From Candidatus Enterococcus huntleyi (GTDB taxonomy: Bacteria; Bacillota; Bacilli; Lactobacillales; Enterococcaceae), in assembly GCF_009933175.1 (NCBI RefSeq), contig NZ_MAEJ01000011.1:45260-109259 (forward strand): a stretch of 64,000 bases of DNA, written 5' to 3'. A model generated the notes under the pieces. It was not told the origin of the DNA. It did no database searches and saw only the letters and a list, made by a program, of their open reading frames with translations. The translations under genes and the position numbers were made by a program. Of this stretch, positions 1 through 9,227 are shown piece by piece; position 1 is the stretch's first letter, and every line of letters begins with the position of its first letter.

Positions 1-857
<857 letters not shown>

Positions 858-917
858 TTCTACATTTATATCTTACAGCCATTTTGTTAGACAAGACTGT
901 CAGATTTTTTTATTTTT

Positions 918-962
918 TAAAAATTTTTGACGGAATCTTGATAAAGCGCCTTTTATTCGTCA
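918..962 (-). terminator. Probable terminator after the Mga-like gene
   Basis: On the minus strand a TGACG-AAT / ATTC-CGTCA stem with one bulge is followed by AAAAATTTTT. It lies just past the stop at 977 and before the glpK promoter region. Confidence 0.45.
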
Positions 963-976
963 TCTACAAGAAATAA

Positions 977-2419
977 CTACGAGGATAAATTTCGAATCAG
1001 CTGTTTTATTTGTGCTATGTCATACTTCGTACCCAATTCTGAAAAATAGTAGACAGTCTTGTGGGTAGGTAGCTTCTCATTACTAATGATCAAATCATAC
1101 GTTTGATTTTCACGACATTCCTCCACCACCACACCATTCAAACTCTTCAAATGTAAAATCAGCATGGTAATTGTGGCATTTTTAAACAACGGTTCCATCT
1201 TTAAATGGATACCCACCCGCACCTCGCGATTCATTTGAAAATCCAAAATAGCTAACACACTCAAATACTTCACAGCCGTCATCGCCAGCAAACTATTCTG
1301 TTCATCCTCAGGAAGAGCAAACGACTCTTGCGCCAGCGCCAATAATTTTTGACACAAACCTCTCATATCTCGACTAGATAATTCCTGCTCCATCGCCCAA
1401 ATATTTTCCCGATTGTAGACTTCAATATCCCCTTTAAAGAAATACAGCTGCGGATGAATCTGTGCTAAATAGTAATAACACAGAGCCTCCACCTCATGAT
1501 GCACCTTGATTGGCCGATAAAAACGTAAAATATTTTCTAATAGTAAGGTATCCACCAAACCCGTCGGCGTAAAGCGCGAACGAACTAAGGAATACTGATG
1601 AAACTCCGCCTCAGATAAAATCGACATGCTCAAAAGGAAACAAAAATGAAGCATCGCCTCCTCCTCTTGAATCTCCACTGCGTAATAACCAAACGAACGA
1701 TAAACAATCTGTTTCAACTTTTGATACATTGGATCCTTCAGATACGGCTGGAACTTCTTATTCAAACGCGCAAATTTTTGATGGGGAACATTTAGACGCA
1801 GCTTAGTAATTTTCAGCCACAGCAAAACACGCTTTCGGGCCTCCGGGCGCAGCTGAATGTCCAAACCACGTTCAATATTCTCAACATAACGCTGATTACG
1901 TCCAGAGACTTCCTCAACCGAATTCCCCATATACCACAACAACTGAAAATAAAAATAACGGATTTGGGCCTCTTCCCCTTCCATTTTTCCCTGCCAAATT
2001 GTCAAATCAAATTCCTTCAGTAATAAATTTAATTCTTTAATCTTACGGGACAAGGACGACTCGCTGATCTGTAACTCCTGAGAAACTCGGACAAAAGCAA
2101 TCTCACGCTCCTGTAGTAAGGTCACGAGAATTTGAAATTTAGGCGCTTCTTGGTAAAACTGATTCTCAATCTCGCTAACTGAAAATTCAGGCGCCAAAGA
2201 AAGAGCCAGATAATAGCCGTCATACACTAGTCGGCACTGCTCTTTATAACGTTTAAGAAATAATTGTAAATCCTCTACGTATGTTTCAACCGATTTTTTG
2301 GTCACTTGCAGCCGTTGGGCCATCTCTTGAATCGGCTGTTTTCCTCCTGTCATCACCAGATTCTTCAACAAACCAATCTGCTTAGCCTCTTTCTTCTCCA
2401 GCAGTTCTTCAAATCTCAT
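977..2419 (-). CDS. Mga-family transcriptional regulator
   Basis: A DNA-binding protein of about 480 residues, the usual length for Mga/AtxA-type regulators. Residues about 1-60 carry a first helix-turn-helix (QEMAQRLQVTKKSVETYVEDL) and residues about 100-130 a second (VSQELQISESSLSRKIKEL). The rest is a helical PRD-like region, which in this family can be phosphorylated by the PTS. An in-frame GTG at 2428 is possible. The ATG at 2419 was chosen because AGGAAG lies 8 bases upstream of it. The gene overlaps the end of the upstream flavoprotein gene, so the two are co-transcribed and probably translationally coupled. The regulated genes cannot be read from the sequence. The flavoprotein partner suggests a link to redox or NAD(P)H state. 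Confidence 0.85.
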   Translation of the reverse strand: MRFEELLEKKEAKQIGLLKNLVMTGGKQPIQEMAQRLQVTKKSVETYVEDLQLFLKRYKEQCRLVYDGYYLALSLAPEFSVSEIENQFYQEAPKFQILVTLLQEREIAFVRVSQELQISESSLSRKIKELNLLLKEFDLTIWQGKMEGEEAQIRYFYFQLLWYMGNSVEEVSGRNQRYVENIERGLDIQLRPEARKRVLLWLKITKLRLNVPHQKFARLNKKFQPYLKDPMYQKLKQIVYRSFGYYAVEIQEEEAMLHFCFLLSMSILSEAEFHQYSLVRSRFTPTGLVDTLLLENILRFYRPIKVHHEVEALCYYYLAQIHPQLYFFKGDIEVYNRENIWAMEQELSSRDMRGLCQKLLALAQESFALPEDEQNSLLAMTAVKYLSVLAILDFQMNREVRVGIHLKMEPLFKNATITMLILHLKSLNGVVVEECRENQTYDLIISNEKLPTHKTVYYFSELGTKYDIAQIKQLIRNLSS

Positions 2420-3791
2420 CGCAACCACTTCCTACTCCCAACTGATTGATGACATCAAAGACCGGTGTATAGGCCGGCTGGAAAAAGTAATCCTTTTGCA
2501 TCAGAGCTTCTAACGTTTGTTTAGTTTCAATAGCCAACGCCGCGGTGTTTATTTTTTCCAAACAATTCTCTTGTGAGAGTAATTGCACACCTAGCACCTG
2601 ATGCGTGTCTGCATCAAATGTAACCTTGCTATAAATCACTGCTCCGCCAAATAAACGGGCCGGCACAGCAAAGCTTTTCGTCGCAATTTTTCCTGGATAA
2701 TTAAAAGCCTCAGCCTCTAATAGACCCGTGCTAGCTAAATACCAGCCAAATAACTGTGTACCAATCGTTCGCAAGCCACCTTTAAATGGCTGTGTTTTTT
2801 TCATAAGATTCTCAGCTGCCACAAGCCCTGAACGCACCGCATTATTGATTAGCGGCATATAGGTCTGCTCCTTCAAAGCCAACGCAGGAATCTGGATTAA
2901 ATCCCCCACCGCAAAAACATCCGCTTGTGAAGTTTCCAGATAAGCATCTGTCTTGATGGTATTATCGCTGTGACTCTCAAACACCTGATAAAATGGATTA
3001 GCCTTAGGATGAACATTGACCATCGTAAGCGCCAAATCACTTCTTTCGACCCCCGAATTCGTCTCAATCTCAAAGCTTGTAGCTTCCTTATTAGTGCCTT
3101 CAAGAATAGTTTCTTCAAGAACGGTTCTTTCAAGATTGGCTCGTTGGGTAATTTTTTTGACACTTGTATTGCAATGAATCGTCAATCCTTCAATTCCCTC
3201 TAAGTCTGTAAGAAAAGGCGCCAAAAAAGCCTGATCAAAATATTTAAACAAGGGATAATCCATCGTTTCAAAGACCGACACTTGTTTACCCAATTGAACG
3301 AATGCACTGGCAGCTTCCATACCAGCCTGCCCTCCACCAATAATTGAAATTGAGTTAGCCGTCGGAACTTTTTCTGCCAAAATATGTGCTGACTCAAAAT
3401 TTTTATACGCCAGTGGCACTAGAGACAACGCCTCTTCATCACTCACTTCTAACAACTGAGACTCCTGAATTGAGCCGTAAGCCAGCACTAGGCGATCATA
3501 CTCGTAACCTCCTTTAGTCGTTTCAATCCGATGTTCTTCTGGAAAACAGGCCACCAACGCCTCCTCAAGGTGAATCGCAATTGCCGCCGCTTCAAGGTCC
3601 TTTTTTTGCACAAAAACGGCCTCTTCTAAAGAAGCCACCGCACCAGTTACATATTGGATGAAGCCACTAGGAATAAATCCCAAAAGCTGATTCTTCTCAA
3701 CAATCGTAATCTGTGCCTCTGGATAAAGTTGCCGAGCTCGAAACGCACAACTCACACCAGCAAATGAACCTCCAATAATCATAATTTTCAT
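2409..3791 (-). CDS. FAD/NAD(P)-dependent oxidoreductase of the NADH oxidase/peroxidase fold, redox residues replaced
   Basis: A 460-residue flavoprotein with an N-terminal FAD-binding fold (IIGGSFAG, residues 5-12), a second dinucleotide fold for NAD(P)H near residue 155 (IIGGGQAGMEAA), the VFAVGD FAD motif near residue 295, and a C-terminal dimerisation domain. Length and domain order match enterococcal NADH peroxidase and NADH oxidase. In those enzymes Cys42 cycles through sulfenic acid and His10 assists. Here position 42 is Ser (FIPSGF) and position 10 is Phe (GGSFAG), so standard peroxide or water-forming oxidase chemistry is unlikely. It overlaps the Mga-like gene by 11-20 bases. It may be a non-peroxidatic NAD(P)H oxidoreductase or a redox sensor partner. 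The annotation NADH oxidase would be misleading. Confidence 0.85.
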   Translation of the reverse strand: MKIMIIGGSFAGVSCAFRARQLYPEAQITIVEKNQLLGFIPSGFIQYVTGAVASLEEAVFVQKKDLEAAAIAIHLEEALVACFPEEHRIETTKGGYEYDRLVLAYGSIQESQLLEVSDEEALSLVPLAYKNFESAHILAEKVPTANSISIIGGGQAGMEAASAFVQLGKQVSVFETMDYPLFKYFDQAFLAPFLTDLEGIEGLTIHCNTSVKKITQRANLERTVLEETILEGTNKEATSFEIETNSGVERSDLALTMVNVHPKANPFYQVFESHSDNTIKTDAYLETSQADVFAVGDLIQIPALALKEQTYMPLINNAVRSGLVAAENLMKKTQPFKGGLRTIGTQLFGWYLASTGLLEAEAFNYPGKIATKSFAVPARLFGGAVIYSKVTFDADTHQVLGVQLLSQENCLEKINTAALAIETKQTLEALMQKDYFFQPAYTPVFDVINQLGVGSGCDEI

Positions 3792-3984
3792 AAATCAAAA
3801 ACCTTCCCTGTATCCGCTTTATGAATAAAGCATACCCGAACAATTTTGAATATGCCAGTGATGACACCTGTCATTTTTACAGGTTAAACCAGACATAATT
3901 CTCCTTGATTTTCAAGCAAAACGCCCTCCTCATTCGGCAACTATTTCCCCTACTATTATGTCAGTTATTTTCTCTCATCTAATC

Positions 3985-3998
3985 TGTAAACGCTGACA
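3985..3998 (+). promoter_or_regulatory. Possible cre (CcpA) box
   Basis: TGTAAACGCTGACA matches the cre consensus at 13 of 14 positions. It lies in the long divergent gap between the flavoprotein gene and the PTS IIC gene, so it could serve either side. Confidence 0.4.
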
Positions 3999-4297
3999 AA
4001 TGATTTTTTATGTAGCGATTAACGCGCCTAATTTCTGATCATTTTAGTAAAGCAGTTAAATTGTTTTTATCTTTTAGATTTTTTAAATTTCCCATTTTAC
4101 TAGCTATATTTTTTTGTCCGTCACTATTTTTCGGTTTTTTCACTTAATTTATTTTCAGAAAAATATTTGGATGATTTCAAAACGGATAACTTCACTCGTT
4201 ATTGCTACACCAACAAAACATATACCTTCATCTAATTCTAATTATTCTATAATTTATCAGAATATTCGTATTTTTTTCGATTAATTGAAAAAAAGGC

Positions 4298-4326
4298 TTG
4301 ATTTACGCCTTATATTTTCATATACT
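4298..4326 (+). promoter_or_regulatory. Probable promoter of the PTS IIC gene
   Basis: TTGATT and TATACT are separated by exactly 17 bases. Transcription would start near 4333, leaving a leader of about 218 bases before the ATG at 4551. Confidence 0.5.
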
Positions 4327-4550
4327 ATTGAAAATAACTATTCAACTCATGAAAATACTTTTATCAATCAGTCAGTATTTTCATAGAAATATTAGAATTT
4401 AAGGAGGATAAATAATAGGCATTTAATGTAGTTAGTTTTGTAAGAGAAACGTACATGTTATGAAAACAATGTTCGGAAATTAACTCATTAATAGAAAGAA
4501 CTGATTAAAAACGACAAAAAAATAGAACATAGAAAGTAAGTAGGTGTAAT

Positions 4551-5597
4551 ATGGATACGAAAACAACCCCAAAAATCTTTTTGAACAAAATTCTTGCAGG
4601 AACAGCAACAGGAATTATCGTCGGACTTATTCCAAACGCGGTGCTGGCTGCCATTTTAAAATTATTTGGAGATAACGCCTTAGCCGTCGCATTAGGCCAA
4701 TCAGCTATTATTTTTCAGTTAGCAACTCCGTTAATTATTGGGACCCTTATTGCACACCAATTTGACTTCAAGCCTATGCCTATGATGGTTGTCGGCGGGG
4801 CCGCATTTGTTGGTTCCGGCGTGGTAAAATTCAATGCTGAGGTTGGCGAAACAGGCGCCTACATTGGATCTGGAACAGGTGACATCATTAACACGATGAT
4901 TACCGCTGCCGTCGCAGTCGTTTTAATTCAGTTCATTGGTGAAAAATTCGGATCCGTTTCAATTGTATTAACTCCGATGATTGCCGGAATCGGCTCAGGT
5001 ACAGTCGGTTTCTACCTATATCCTTACGTAACAAAAGTAACAGCAGCAATTGGTGAAGGTATCAACACCTTCACGACACTACAACCAATCTTGATGAGTA
5101 TCCTAATCAGCTGTTCATTTGCGCTATTAATCATCTCACCAATCTCAACAGTTGCCATTGGTATGGCGATTCAACTAGACGGTGTCGCTGCTGGTGCGGC
5201 TGCTATGGGTGTCGCTGCGACAACAATCGTATTAGTGGTGAACTCATTCAGAACGAATAAACCAGGTGTAACGTTCGCTATCGCTCTTGGCGCAATGAAA
5301 ATGATGATGCCTAATCTATTTAGAAAACCCATCATCTTGGTCCCTTGCTTTATCACAGCCATCATCTCGGCAGTTCCTGTAGCGATCTTCTCTATCTCAG
5401 GAACACCAGCTTCTGCAGGCTTTGGTTTAGTTGGAATCGTTGGCCCACTAGCCGCTCTAGATCACGGCTTAAACGGCGGATTGGTTATTCTTTGCTGGTT
5501 ATTCATCCCACTAGCATGCGCTTTAGCTAGCCAAGTCTTGTGCGAAAAAGTGCTTAACCTTTACAATAGAAAAGAAGTCTTCGAGTTTCTAGGGTAA
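4551..5597 (+). CDS. PTS sugar transporter subunit IIC (PTS_EIIC_2-type membrane protein)
   Basis: A 348-residue integral membrane protein with about nine hydrophobic segments and long Gly/Ala-rich stretches (VGSGVVKF, GIGSGTVGFYLYPYV, DGVAAGAAAMGVAATT). It resembles the PTS_EIIC_2 family of stand-alone IIC proteins. Such proteins would translocate and help phosphorylate a sugar or related solute at the membrane, needing IIA and IIB proteins from elsewhere, since none is adjacent. The substrate is unknown. It is a single-gene unit with a long 5' leader, followed by a strong terminator. The ATG at 4551 has only a weak ribosome-binding site (AGGTG), but it matches the expected N-terminus of the family. 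Confidence 0.75.
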   Translation: MDTKTTPKIFLNKILAGTATGIIVGLIPNAVLAAILKLFGDNALAVALGQSAIIFQLATPLIIGTLIAHQFDFKPMPMMVVGGAAFVGSGVVKFNAEVGETGAYIGSGTGDIINTMITAAVAVVLIQFIGEKFGSVSIVLTPMIAGIGSGTVGFYLYPYVTKVTAAIGEGINTFTTLQPILMSILISCSFALLIISPISTVAIGMAIQLDGVAAGAAAMGVAATTIVLVVNSFRTNKPGVTFAIALGAMKMMMPNLFRKPIILVPCFITAIISAVPVAIFSISGTPASAGFGLVGIVGPLAALDHGLNGGLVILCWLFIPLACALASQVLCEKVLNLYNRKEVFEFLG

Positions 5598-5634
5598 AAA
5601 TAACTCAGATAAACAAGTAAAAATTAGACAGAAA

Positions 5635-5680
5635 GACGGTCAGTCCATTGGGTAAAACCTTTGGATTGACCGTCTGTTTT
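5635..5680 (+). terminator. Intrinsic terminator after the PTS IIC gene
   Basis: A 13-bp stem (GACGGTCAGTCCA / TGGATTGACCGTC, one G-U pair) is followed by TGTTTT. Confidence 0.8.
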
Positions 5681-6014
5681 AATGCGAATTAACTGAACTA
5701 AGCTGCCTGCACTCAGTGCTATATTTGTGAATATTAGGTGGAATTGAGCTACTATTTTCAGTCTTATTTCTCGTTTATTATCTGATGGAAAACTCAAACA
5801 TCCCCCTAAAAAATTTAATCGCTAGTAATGACTCATCACCCATCTGCGAACTCATTTTCATATTAGTAGCTGCCACCTCCACCTTCTCATTTTCACCCTA
5901 CACATTCTATCAATCGTTCCCATTCCCTCAACCCCATTCATATCCTTTTACATTATCAGAGCCACACAGTACAATAGGCAAGTACAAAAAACTATCACAA
6001 GGGGTCCTTAACAT
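5681..6014. other. Intergenic region before the panE-like gene
   Basis: A 77-codon open frame at 5785-6018 is present, but it has no ribosome-binding site and a composition unlike the neighbouring genes. AAGGGG near 6000 serves the gene at 6015. Nothing else was recognised. Confidence 0.4.
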
Positions 6015-6950
6015 ATGAAGATTACAATTGCTGGCGCTGGTGCCATGGGTAGCCGATTCGGCTTGATGCTACACAGAGGTGGAAATGACGTCACTCTGAT
6101 TGATGGCTGGCCGGCTCACGTAAATGAGATCAAGGAACACGGTCTGAAAGCAAATTATAACGGAGAAGAGCTCACTGCTGACTTACCGATTGAATTGCAA
6201 TCTGACATCTCCTCAGACGAAAAAACAGACTTAATTATTCTCTTTACGAAAGCGATGCAGCTCGATGCGATGTTGCAAGATATCAAACCCCTAATCGCCG
6301 ACCACACAAAAGTTTTGTGCCTGTTGAATGGGATTGGTCATGAAGATATCGTTGAAAAATATGTACCGATGGAAAATATATTTATCGGTAATACCATGTG
6401 GACAGCCGGTTTAGAAGGTCCTGGTAAGGTAAAATTATTCGGTGACGGTTCTGTTGAATTACAAAATTTGGGCCATGGTCAAGAAGAAACAGCGATTGCT
6501 TTAGCTAAAGTCCTTTCTGATTCTGGACTGAATGCTGCCTATTCAGATAATATTCACTATTCTATCTACCGTAAAGCCTGTGTCAACGGCACGATGAATG
6601 GACTATGTACGATTTTAGATACCAATATGGCTGGCTTAGGCGCGACTCAACCTGCCCATGAGATGGTCGCAACAATCGTCAACGAATTTGCCACTGTCGC
6701 TGCCCACGAAGGCGTTCATTTAGATGTCCCTGAAGTCATTGCCCATGTCGAAGAGTGCTTTGATCCAGAAACGATTGGCCTGCATTATCCTTCGATGTAT
6801 CAAGATTTAATCACCAATCATCGCTTAACAGAGATCGACTATATCAACGGAGCGATTTCTCGCAAAGGTAAAAAATATGGCTTAGCTACGCCTTACTGTG
6901 ACTTCTTAACGCAATTAATCCATAGCAAAGAAGAAATTTTGAAGGCATAA
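6015..6950 (+). CDS. Ketopantoate reductase family protein (PanE/ApbA or D-2-hydroxyacid dehydrogenase)
   Basis: A 311-residue NAD(P)H-dependent reductase. GAGAMG at residues 7-12 is the Rossmann dinucleotide motif. YRKACVNGTMNGL near residue 190 holds the Lys that is catalytic in ketopantoate reductases. The C-terminal helical domain is complete. In the PanE role it would reduce 2-dehydropantoate to pantoate for coenzyme A synthesis. Enterococci also have PanE-fold enzymes acting as D-mandelate or D-2-hydroxyisocaproate dehydrogenases, and no other pantothenate gene is nearby, so that alternative is realistic. It appears monocistronic, with an AAGGGG ribosome-binding site and a hairpin downstream. 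Confidence 0.85.
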   Translation: MKITIAGAGAMGSRFGLMLHRGGNDVTLIDGWPAHVNEIKEHGLKANYNGEELTADLPIELQSDISSDEKTDLIILFTKAMQLDAMLQDIKPLIADHTKVLCLLNGIGHEDIVEKYVPMENIFIGNTMWTAGLEGPGKVKLFGDGSVELQNLGHGQEETAIALAKVLSDSGLNAAYSDNIHYSIYRKACVNGTMNGLCTILDTNMAGLGATQPAHEMVATIVNEFATVAAHEGVHLDVPEVIAHVEECFDPETIGLHYPSMYQDLITNHRLTEIDYINGAISRKGKKYGLATPYCDFLTQLIHSKEEILKA

Positions 6951-6978
6951 TACTACGAAATAGCACATGTACCACAAA

Positions 6979-7022
6979 TGACCGCCCAACATTAGATTTC
7001 ACTCTAGCGTTGGGCGGTCATT
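6979..7022 (+). terminator. Hairpin terminator after the panE-like gene
   Basis: A perfect 12-bp stem (TGACCGCCCAAC / GTTGGGCGGTCA) with an 18-base loop is followed by the short T-rich tract TTGATTTATTT. It lies between convergent genes. Confidence 0.6.
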
Positions 7023-7042
7023 GATTTATTTCCCTACTCATT

Positions 7043-7474
7043 TCAGTCTATTTTCTTCAAATGTAGAATCGGGTAAGCTTTCCCTTGTCCGTCCAGCGCA
7101 TCTCTCGCAATCATCTCAAAGCCTAATGATTCATAAAAAGAAACAGCTCCAGTATTCTGTTCATTGACATCCACTGACGTGATTCCCTCATGAGCGATTA
7201 AGCGCTCAACAATCTGTCTGCCAAAGCCCTTTCTAAAAACTTTTGGTGACAGAAATAGCATCTCTAAATGTTCACCCGAGGTTCCAGTGAAGCCAATAAT
7301 TTCTTCATCAACTACCCAAACTTTTACGGTTACACCCTCAAAATAAATAGACAAATTTTTCTGGATTTCTAAAAAATCAGCCGGGTGCAAAAACGTATGG
7401 GTTGCACTGACTGATTGTGCCCAAATTTCACTTAAGCTCGAGTAATCTTCTTTTGTCGCAGCTCTCGAATTCAT
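7043..7474 (-). CDS. GNAT-family N-acetyltransferase
   Basis: A 143-residue protein of the small acetyl-CoA-dependent acetyltransferase fold. The cofactor pyrophosphate loop is visible as FRKGFGRQIVERLIA near residue 80, followed by the typical beta5 region (ITSVDVNEQNTGAVSFYESLGFE). A Phe replaces the usual first Arg/Gln of the R-x-x-G-x-G/A motif. The substrate cannot be predicted. It is a single gene with an AAGGAGGC ribosome-binding site. Confidence 0.85.
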   Translation of the reverse strand: MNSRAATKEDYSSLSEIWAQSVSATHTFLHPADFLEIQKNLSIYFEGVTVKVWVVDEEIIGFTGTSGEHLEMLFLSPKVFRKGFGRQIVERLIAHEGITSVDVNEQNTGAVSFYESLGFEMIARDALDGQGKAYPILHLKKID

Positions 7475-7523
7475 GTAGTCACGCCTCCTTAAAATACCTA
7501 CCCCATTATACCCAGATAATCGT

Positions 7524-7568
7524 CAAAAAATAGAGCCATCAGACGGGTAACCCCAGTCAAATGGCTCT
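7524..7568 (-). terminator. Intrinsic terminator after xylB
   Basis: On the minus strand an AGAGCCAT / ATGGCTCT stem, loop about 21 bases, is followed by ATTTTTTG. It ends the xylA-xylB transcription unit. Confidence 0.75.
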
Positions 7569-7606
7569 CAGTAAATTACTTTATTTCATTTGGTTCGTTA
7601 AATTGT

Positions 7607-9103
7607 TTAGCGCAGTTCAGCTAACTGATGACAAACATCCGCCGTTGCGCCATAGACTTGCTTGTAAATACCATAAACTTTCTTATACAGCTCAACATTC
7701 TCTTTGATTGGCGTAATTTCTTTATCATAGCTCACAAAGGTTTCAACACAGCTTTGCGCATCAGCAAATAGTCCACTACCAATCGCTGCCAACATCGCCG
7801 CACCCATTCCTGGACCTTGTTCCGTCGTCAAAGTGACAATCGTCGAATCAAAAATATCCGCCTGCATCTGTAGCCAATCTGGATTTTTTGCGCCACCACC
7901 GACAGAAACAATTTTAGTAAAGGTCCGCTTAGCCGTCTGCTCCATAATCTCTTGCGAATCTTTCAGAGAAAAAGTAATGCCCTCTAAGACTGCCCGACTA
8001 AAATGCGGCAAACGATGATGCGTATCAATCCCGACAAAGCTGCCACGAATCTGACTATCCGTATGCGGCGTCCGTTCACCAACAATATACGGCGTAAAGA
8101 GTAACCCGTCCGCACCCGGTCTCACTTCGCCAACACCTGCTAGTAATTCGCTGAAATCTTTCTCTGGCGCGAATGTCTCACGATACCAGCTCAACGAATT
8201 CCCAGCTGCTAACGTCACGCCCATCGAATAGACTTTATCTTTTACTGAATGACTAAATAAATGAAGCTGACCTTCATAATCCACCTTATCTGAATTTTCA
8301 AAGGATAAAAAGACCCCACTCGTACCGATTGAGACCATACCAGCGCCTTCTTGAACAATCCCTGAACCCAGTGCAGCACACGCATTATCTGCCCCACCAG
8401 CATAAATCTTCACGTCATTCTCAAAGCCAAATTCCTCTTTTAAGGCAGCCGTAATCGCGCCAACTTCACCAGAAGATTCATATAAAGTCGGTAAGATTTT
8501 TTCTGAGATTGAGAACTGAGTTAAAATATCTTGCGACCAAACCTTTTCTTCCATATCCAGCAACAACGTACCAGCAGCATCCGAATAATCCATCGAATAT
8601 TTGCCTGTCAGCCAAAAAGAAAGATAATCCTTCGGTAACATCAGGTGACGAACCGCCGCCCAATTCTCTGGTTCATTCTCTTGCACCCACAAAATTTTAG
8701 GCAGCGTGAAGCCTTCCAACGCGACATTCTTCGTCAACTTCAAGACTTTCTCGCCAGCAACCTCCATGATTTCTCGACACTGCTTCGTCGTCCGCACATC
8801 ATTCCATAAGATGGCCGGACGAATCACTTCATTTTGCTCATCTAATAAAACTAAACTGTGCATTTGGCCAGAAAAGCTAATTCCCACCAATTCAGTTTTC
8901 ATCTCAGCATGGGCTGAAACCAATGTTTGAATGACTTTGTGCGCCGCTTCTTTCCACTCCACAGGATTCTGTTCACTGTAGCCAGCTTGTGGCGTCAATA
9001 ACGGATAATCCGCACTCGCTTCGCCAACCAAAACGCCATCTTGACGGAATAACAAACCTTTTAGCGAGCTCGTTCCCAAATCTAGCCCTAAAACGTATGA
9101 CAT
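7607..9103 (-). CDS. xylB: Xylulokinase
   Basis: A 498-residue FGGY-family kinase that phosphorylates D-xylulose to xylulose-5-phosphate for the pentose phosphate or phosphoketolase pathway. The N-terminal phosphate motif is GLDLGTSSLKGLLF. ISFSGQMHSLVLLD near residue 75 and GGADNACAALGSG near residue 235 are typical of XylB, and the C-terminal GGGAKNPDWLQMQADI signature is present. Length is normal. It lies 124 bases downstream of xylA with a minor hairpin between them, so both probably form one unit under XylR and CcpA control. No xylose transporter is encoded nearby. Confidence 0.95.
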   Translation of the reverse strand: MSYVLGLDLGTSSLKGLLFRQDGVLVGEASADYPLLTPQAGYSEQNPVEWKEAAHKVIQTLVSAHAEMKTELVGISFSGQMHSLVLLDEQNEVIRPAILWNDVRTTKQCREIMEVAGEKVLKLTKNVALEGFTLPKILWVQENEPENWAAVRHLMLPKDYLSFWLTGKYSMDYSDAAGTLLLDMEEKVWSQDILTQFSISEKILPTLYESSGEVGAITAALKEEFGFENDVKIYAGGADNACAALGSGIVQEGAGMVSIGTSGVFLSFENSDKVDYEGQLHLFSHSVKDKVYSMGVTLAAGNSLSWYRETFAPEKDFSELLAGVGEVRPGADGLLFTPYIVGERTPHTDSQIRGSFVGIDTHHRLPHFSRAVLEGITFSLKDSQEIMEQTAKRTFTKIVSVGGGAKNPDWLQMQADIFDSTIVTLTTEQGPGMGAAMLAAIGSGLFADAQSCVETFVSYDKEITPIKENVELYKKVYGIYKQVYGATADVCHQLAELR

Positions 9104-9227
9104 ATTTCTCCTCCTCTATTTAAGAAAATTCTTTACTGAAAAACAATTAACTAAATTTTGAAGGAGCAGGACTCGCGCCCCACTCCTAATGTTTTTGACT
9201 TATGTTGGTTCAATTATAGTTGAAGAA

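Larger units (their letters stand above)
3792..4550. other. Long AT-rich intergenic region with a structured leader
   Basis: No convincing gene was seen in these 759 bases. The left part holds the start region of the flavoprotein operon, a TGACA-CC-TGTCA dyad with a nearby ACAGGT (about 3863-3883) and a cre-like box. The right part holds a promoter near 4298 and, in its leader, a perfect 11-bp hairpin with arms at 4349-4359 and 4374-4384. An AAGGAGG at 4401 has no usable start codon 5-12 bases after it. The IIC gene's own ribosome-binding site is weak by comparison. Confidence 0.5.

Noticed and set aside
2897..3163. 88-residue alternative frame inside the flavoprotein gene
   Set aside because: It is a same-strand shifted frame caused by a repetitive Glu/Thr/Leu-rich stretch. 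The main frame is supported by family motifs on both sides.
5785..6018. 77-residue plus-strand open frame upstream of the panE-like gene
   Set aside because: There is no ribosome-binding site or family pattern, and the composition (many Ser/Pro/Phe) is like random AT-rich DNA. It also overlaps the next start.
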